From contig JARHVA010004227.1 of assembly GCA_037957365.1 (NCBI GenBank), positions 1,202,001-1,266,000 on the forward strand: 64,000 nt of DNA. Reading direction: 5' to 3'. The notes below the pieces were generated by a model. That model saw only the letters and a list, made by a program, of their open reading frames with translations, searched no databases and was not told where the DNA came from. Positions 59,361-64,000 of the stretch are shown in pieces (positions within the stretch are counted from its first letter, which is position 1; every line of letters begins with the position of its first letter). Made by a program: the position numbers and the translations under genes. The stretch is from Torreya grandis (lineage: Eukaryota; Streptophyta; Pinopsida; Cupressales; Taxaceae).

Positions 59361-60880
59361 ATGGTGACAAAGTTATCTTTCCCTTTGACCTCTAGGACCT
59401 ATAGCTTTTTCCTTCTCATCAAATTTGGTTTAGGTATGAGCTCCCTAAGGAAAATTCTTTTCTTTAGACTTCTTATGGGGACAAGATTCTTACTCAAACA
59501 AACCTTAAAAAATGGGTTTACAAGGTCCATCCTACTGTGCCCTTTATAGAAAGCATGAAGAAGATATTAACCATCTTATTCTTCATTATCACTTTTTTCT
59601 ATCAAATATGGATCTCTCTAATTATAAGGTTCAATATTTATTCTTCTTCTCCCATGGATTTAAAGATTATCTTACTCATTTGGAATTCAGCACTCAAATC
59701 CCTACCACTCTTAAAAATATAGAACTCCATTCCTAGACTTTTTTGTTAGAATATTTGGCTGGAAAGAAAGAAACAAATATTTGAGGAAGCAAATGATGCA
59801 AGCATAGTTATCTCACATATTCTTGCCTCTATCAAAAAGTTGGTTCACAGTAGAGGAAAATCCCTGATGTGGTCCTTGATAAAAGGGTTGGTATAATTAC
59901 CAAGATCTACAAAAAGTTAATTTGGACTCCTCCACAAGCCTTTTTAGAAAACATGAAGAAGGTACTAACCATCTCCTTCTTCACTTCCACTTTTCCCAGC
60001 AAATTTTAAGCTATTTGATTCTCAATTTCAATCTTTCTTCTACTACTCCCATGGATTCAAAGAGTCTATTACTCACTTGGACTCTAGCCCTCAAATTGCC
60101 ACCATTCCTGCAAATTTAGAACTCCATTCCTACTATTTCTTGTTGGAATATTTGGATGGAAAAAAACAAAATCACCTCCAATTAGGAATCAAAGGATGCA
60201 AGCATAGTTTTCTAACATATTTTTACCTCTATGAAAGGGTTGGGTCACACTTGGCCCCCAATTCATTGTAATATTTCTCTATAAGACTTTGAATAATTTT
60301 TATAATAAAGGAACATCCTTGATGGGGTCCCTAATAAAAGGGTTGGCATAATTACAAAGGTTTGCAAAAGGGCAATTTGGACTCCTCCATAGGATTAGTG
60401 CATTAAGGTAAACTTTGATGGTGTAGTGAAAGGGAACTTGGGGTGGATGGGAGCTGTGGGAATTTTGTTAATTGAAAATGGATCTCCTATCCTTAGTTAC
60501 ATTAGAGCCTTGGGAAAATGCTCCAACAACATCACTAAGGAAAAAACATTGTGGAGAGGTTTGACAATTTCTCTTGAGCAAAACTGGTCCAATTTAGATA
60601 TTGAATGGGATTCTCAAGTTATTATAGAGACCTTGGAAAAAGGCCTCGTCTGAAAATGGTAGCTCTCATTGGTAATTGAATATTGCATTTTTTAGTGTTC
60701 ACTGCTCTTGTTGTTAAGCATATAAGGTGGGAAGGTAATCATGTCGTTAATCATCTTTCCAACATTGGGGTAGGCCTCAATTCCCGAAATACTTCATTGT
60801 AATTTATGACCCCCTTCCATAAATGGTAAACTCAAAATATTAATTGTGAAATATTTAGAACCCGGCCTCATGATATTTAA
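59361..60880 (+). pseudogene. LINE ORF2 relic, right fragment: zinc-binding region and RNase H
   Basis: It continues the LINE frame interrupted at 38,071. DKVIFPFDL and QIWFRYELPKE lead to KILTQTNLKKW and CALYRKHEEDINHLILHYHF (59,537-59,596), the RT-associated zinc-binding motif (CxxC...HLxxxC) with Cys to Tyr losses. A tandem duplication of about 400 bp follows. The RNase H-like domain is at 60,396-60,653: KVNFDGVVKGNLGWMGAVGI, SNNITKEKTLWRGL and IEWDSQVIIETLEKG correspond to the NFDGA...G, NNxAExxAL and xxDSxxII blocks. The part 60,426-60,653 is fully open. A degraded GNHVxNHLSNIG motif follows at about 60,735-60,770, the usual ORF2 end. No A-tail is evident. Confidence 0.85.
59530..60390 (+). 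repeat. Tandem duplication, about 400 bp, within the LINE relic
   Basis: Copy 1 (about 59,536-59,931) and copy 2 (about 59,935-60,390) share AGAAARCATGAAGAAG, CTCCCATGGATT, ATGCAAGCATAGTT, AAAAGGGTTGG and end in AATTTGGACTCCTCCA. Copy 2 is slightly longer. The duplicated unit spans the zinc-binding motif through to the RNase H linker. Confidence 0.85.
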
Positions 60881-60887
60881 AGCCCCA

Positions 60888-60978
60888 TCATCATGGCTTA
60901 ATAGGTTTATTATTGTCTTATCATGGTTTAGTAGGTTTCTTACTATCTTATCATAGTAAATAATAGGTTTCTTATATG
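60888..60978 (+). repeat. About 30-bp tandem repeat, three copies
   Basis: Units of the form TATCATGGTTTAGTAGGTTT + CTTACTATCT start near 60,888, 60,919 and 60,949, just beyond the LINE coding end. Possibly part of the LINE 3' region. Confidence 0.75.
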
Positions 60979-61004
60979 TTATATTTAGGTTTCTACAAGA
61001 TTTG

Positions 61005-61060
61005 ACAATTAATGGTCGATTTTAACCTTGATGTCCATTTAACCATCATAAGGAAATTTC
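61005..61060 (+). repeat. Diverged copy of a foldback-element arm
   Basis: TTTAACCTTGATGTCCATTTAACCATCATA-like sequence resembles the left arm of the foldback element at 61,488 (AATTTTGACACCCATTTGAC + AATCATA). Identity is only moderate. Confidence 0.4.
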
Positions 61061-61487
61061 AACCTTACATTTGGTGTCTATTTGAAATAAAAAATATAAT
61101 TAAAATTAATCGTGATAGTCTTTAACTACCTTATACAAATACATGATTGGGTTATAATTGGGATATTTCGACATTGGGAAGAATTATGAAAAAATAGTGG
61201 TTTATAAGGCATTACACTCATCAAAATATTTTTAAATGGGGAAAGAGCCTAAAGGATGAGAAGCCCAAAGTGGTTGATTAAACTCACCATTCCTCCTCCC
61301 TACTAACAAATGCTTACGATGCTTGTGTGCTAAGTGGGTCTCCTTACCTTGTGATTATTACAAAAAATACATGAGAAAAGAAATGTCATTATGCTAGTGC
61401 CTACTCATGGAGGTCATCTTGAGATGAATTAAACATGCATAAGCAAAAATTCTACACAAATAAAAATATAGTCTATTTGACCATCAA

Positions 61488-61737
61488 ATGGAAGGTTCAA
61501 TGTTAATTTTGACACCCATTTGACAATCATATAGAATTTTTTTCTTCTTTCTTGGAGAAGAATTATGTATGCATGTATGTATTTATAGAGAGTGAGTGTG
61601 TGTGTGTGTATGTATACATATATACACACACACTCACTCACTACAAGAACTTTTTTTTTTAAAGCTTCTCCAAGTAAGAAGAAAAAACTTCTATATGATT
61701 GTCAAATGGATGCCAAAATTACGGCTAAACCTTCCAC
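61488..61737. mobile_element. Foldback (MITE-like) element with 73-bp inverted-repeat arms
   Basis: The left arm 61,488-61,560 and right arm 61,665-61,737 are reverse complements over 73 bp with about 12 mismatches by eye and no gaps. The best block is CCATTTGACAATCATATAGA against its complement TCTATATGATTGTCAAATGG. The loop carries a further inverted pair, a GAGTG(TG)n segment and its complement (AC)nACTCACTCAC, so the whole could form a long hairpin. It has no coding capacity. Clear terminal target duplications were not found, so the superfamily is open. A microRNA-like hairpin origin is an alternative. Confidence 0.75.
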
Positions 61738-63877
61738 ATATATATTCATAGTAACTAATACACTTTCGGTATAAGTCTGGGGTGAGAGGACCCATAAATG
61801 TCTAGTAATAGTGTTTAAACCATGTATGGAAGTAGGTAGGAACATAACCTATAAGGTGATTAGAAGTGGGAATTAAGGAAATTGAATATAATTTGGGCTA
61901 ATAGGTTGATGATACATACGTTGACCCAGTTAGTTAATTTGAAAAGGATAAAAAGCTAAATTTAGCCAAATGACGAAGATTAGCCACTAAAATTACCCTT
62001 GAATTCGAGAAGCACATCTATGTCCCTTACAATATGATGTCTACCTTCCAAGCAATTCTCCCTAAGATGTTCTAGTAGGGGTAAAAATTTCAAGAGATAT
62101 TTTCCAAGCTTTTGCTCCTTTGATAAATGCTTACATATAGCTCAATATTGTATGTAATTTATAAAAAACTTCAGTGTAAAGTTTTTATTAAAAAAATAAT
62201 CGATATATCATTGAGAAGTCAATATAAATTGAAACATGTATTGAAAATCATGTCATAAAAATAAACTACAATATTAAATCATTATAACATGATATTTTTT
62301 TTTTTCTATATTCCCTTATTACTAAAAAAAAAATAACACCTAAAAGTATATGCAAACAACTAATAAATATTGATATTTATAAACCTATTGATCTAACCTG
62401 CACAAGGTAGGGGAATAGACCCATAAATATTAGTGCCTATATATCATCACAACTTAGTGTTGTTTCTAATATACACATTTAGATTCATAAACGTTATCAA
62501 CTTATTTGAAGATCAACTAAATCGAAATTCATATAAACTGAATTTAGGCCGAGTAATTATTTAAATCAACTAAATACAAATCCGAAATGTACCAACCATA
62601 CTTCTCCTTATAAAAAGTATATGTGGGAATTAAATGGGGAAAAACTACAAGAGCACTTAACAAAGAAACTACACAATTAAAATACATAAAATGCAAACAT
62701 TTATTGTTCATAAAATAATAAACTAACATCCCTCATTCAATTGATTTTTTAAATATTTAATTATAAATAAAGATTTGTCCACTTTCTTTTTGCAGGTTGC
62801 CGGTCACACCATTTCATTCATATTTTACGATCCCTAGATCGTGGAAGACACATTATTAATTATTTTATACTTTCTATTAAGTGTAAGAAATATATGCATA
62901 TGAATTTATAACTATTTTCAAAATTTAATCTACGTGGATCTTGATTTCCTATTTCTTTAAAATGTAACAATTGAAGACATGTACAAGAGTTGACGTAGGA
63001 TTGTGTATAGATGAGAAGTGTAGTAGTGGCAATTCTTTAAGTTTAAGAGCTTTGTGTTATATAAGAAAGTAAAAATTAAATTATTTAAAAATTTATTATT
63101 TTTTAAAATATATTTTTTGTTTTGTATGTTGGAATGGAGAGAAAGTCGTAATTTGAGTTAATTTAAAATATAAATTTGAAATGTATTAAAAATAAAAATA
63201 AAAATTTGAATATGATAGAAATATGTTATATATTAGTGTATTAATTGTAGAAATGATAATATATCATGACATGAGATTGATTATTGTTGGTGTAATTAAT
63301 TATTGTGATACAAAAGTTGGACAACTAATACATAATACTATAACCACTATTATATATTAGAAAATCAACTATAAAATATTATATATTTAAAACTTATTTC
63401 AACTCTTAATGTATACTCAACTAATAACATAACACTTCTCCCCTATATAAAATGTATAATCTTTCCTTCAATTGACCCTCTCTAATGGTTGAACACTTCA
63501 TGACTATCTATTGAAAAAAAAACTCTTTTATAATATGTTTGATGGGCATTCATAATTAAAGCTCTTATTTTAAAATAAGTTACAAATATGCAAGTAACTA
63601 ATTTGGACTTATCAAATTCAAATAATTCAAAATTTAAATTTTTTGTTCATCCTTCATAATTTTTATTTTTCCACATCATATAAATCTATCAAAAATATTT
63701 ACATCAATCCCTTTCTTTTTTAATTTCAATAAAAAACTTACAATTTTATATTCCAGGGACTGGTAGAAATGGCCTAAACCATCCTATTAGTTCTCTTATA
63801 TTTGATTTCAACTATTGTTGTAAACGGGATTCTATAAATTATAACCACCTCCCAAATTTTAATAGTTAATAGTATAA
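61738..63877. other. Unassigned, very AT-rich stretch
   Basis: Many poly-A and poly-T runs (for example around 62,296-62,330). No open frame with a domain and no repeat pair was recognised. Confidence 0.55.
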
Positions 63878-63983
63878 GGCCTAGGAAACACCCACAGTGA
63901 CGACTACTCTTCAAATTCTAATGAAAGGGGGGCATAGGAGACACCCACAGTGACGACTACTCTTCAAATTCTAATGAAAGGGG
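63878..63983 (+). repeat. Tandem duplication, 2 x 53 bp, nearly identical
   Basis: Units 63,878-63,930 and 63,931-63,983 differ at only two positions (CCTAGGAAA versus CATAGGAGA) and share CACCCACAGTGACGACTACT + CTTCAAATTCTAATGAAAGGGG. They are GC-richer than the surroundings and clearly younger than other repeats here. The array may have more copies outside the window only if interrupted, since the next bases diverge. Confidence 0.92.
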
Positions 63984-64000
63984 TCTATCGTGTGAAGGAG

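Overview
The window looks like intergenic DNA from a seed plant with a very large, old, repeat-filled genome. A gymnosperm is my best guess, but this is inference: nothing in the sequence fixes the species. It is AT-rich, CpG is sparse, and no intact protein-coding gene, tRNA or rRNA was found. Nearly everything recognisable is a decayed retrotransposon. Frames are broken mostly by TAA, TAG and TGA where the families have Gln, Trp or Arg, as expected from long-term cytosine methylation and deamination.

Left part (1-9,000): a coiled-coil-like coding relic on + (541-1,226), several small tandem repeats, and a minus-strand gag relic of a Tat/Ogre-like Ty3/gypsy element (about 4,740-6,720). The gag relic carries a C-H-H-C zinc motif and a 36-bp minisatellite.

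Middle left (about 8,590-22,330): a plus-strand Ty3/gypsy element with gag, protease, RT, RNase H, integrase and GPY/F relics. A second LTR element (12,541-19,020; LTRs of about 2.2 and 2.1 kb) sits inside its RT. The inserted element has no pol and is LARD-like. Removing it and one copy of the 6-bp target duplication rejoins the RT frame at the expected length.

Middle (22,330-37,800): an unidentified minus-strand coding relic (23,340-25,560), a minus-strand Ty3/gypsy element with gag to integrase (about 26,060-33,150), and a full-length, intronless histone H3 pseudogene on minus (36,336-36,744) with H3.1-type marker residues.

Right part (37,840-64,000): a three-level nest. A plus-strand LINE relic (37,840-38,071, resuming at 59,361) was split by a minus-strand chromovirus (38,072-59,359; LTRs of about 0.3 kb, initiator-tRNA-Met PBS, polypurine tract, chromodomain). 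The chromovirus was in turn split inside the last codons of its chromodomain by a 15.8-kb Tat/Ogre-like element (38,431-54,276; LTRs of about 1.2 kb, two RNase H domains). Beyond the LINE there is a foldback (MITE-like) element (61,488-61,737) and a near-perfect 2 x 53-bp tandem duplication at the window edge.

The order of events at the right is fixed by the nesting: LINE first, then chromovirus, then Tat-like element. No cellular pathway is encoded here; the window's value is as a record of nested transposition and decay.
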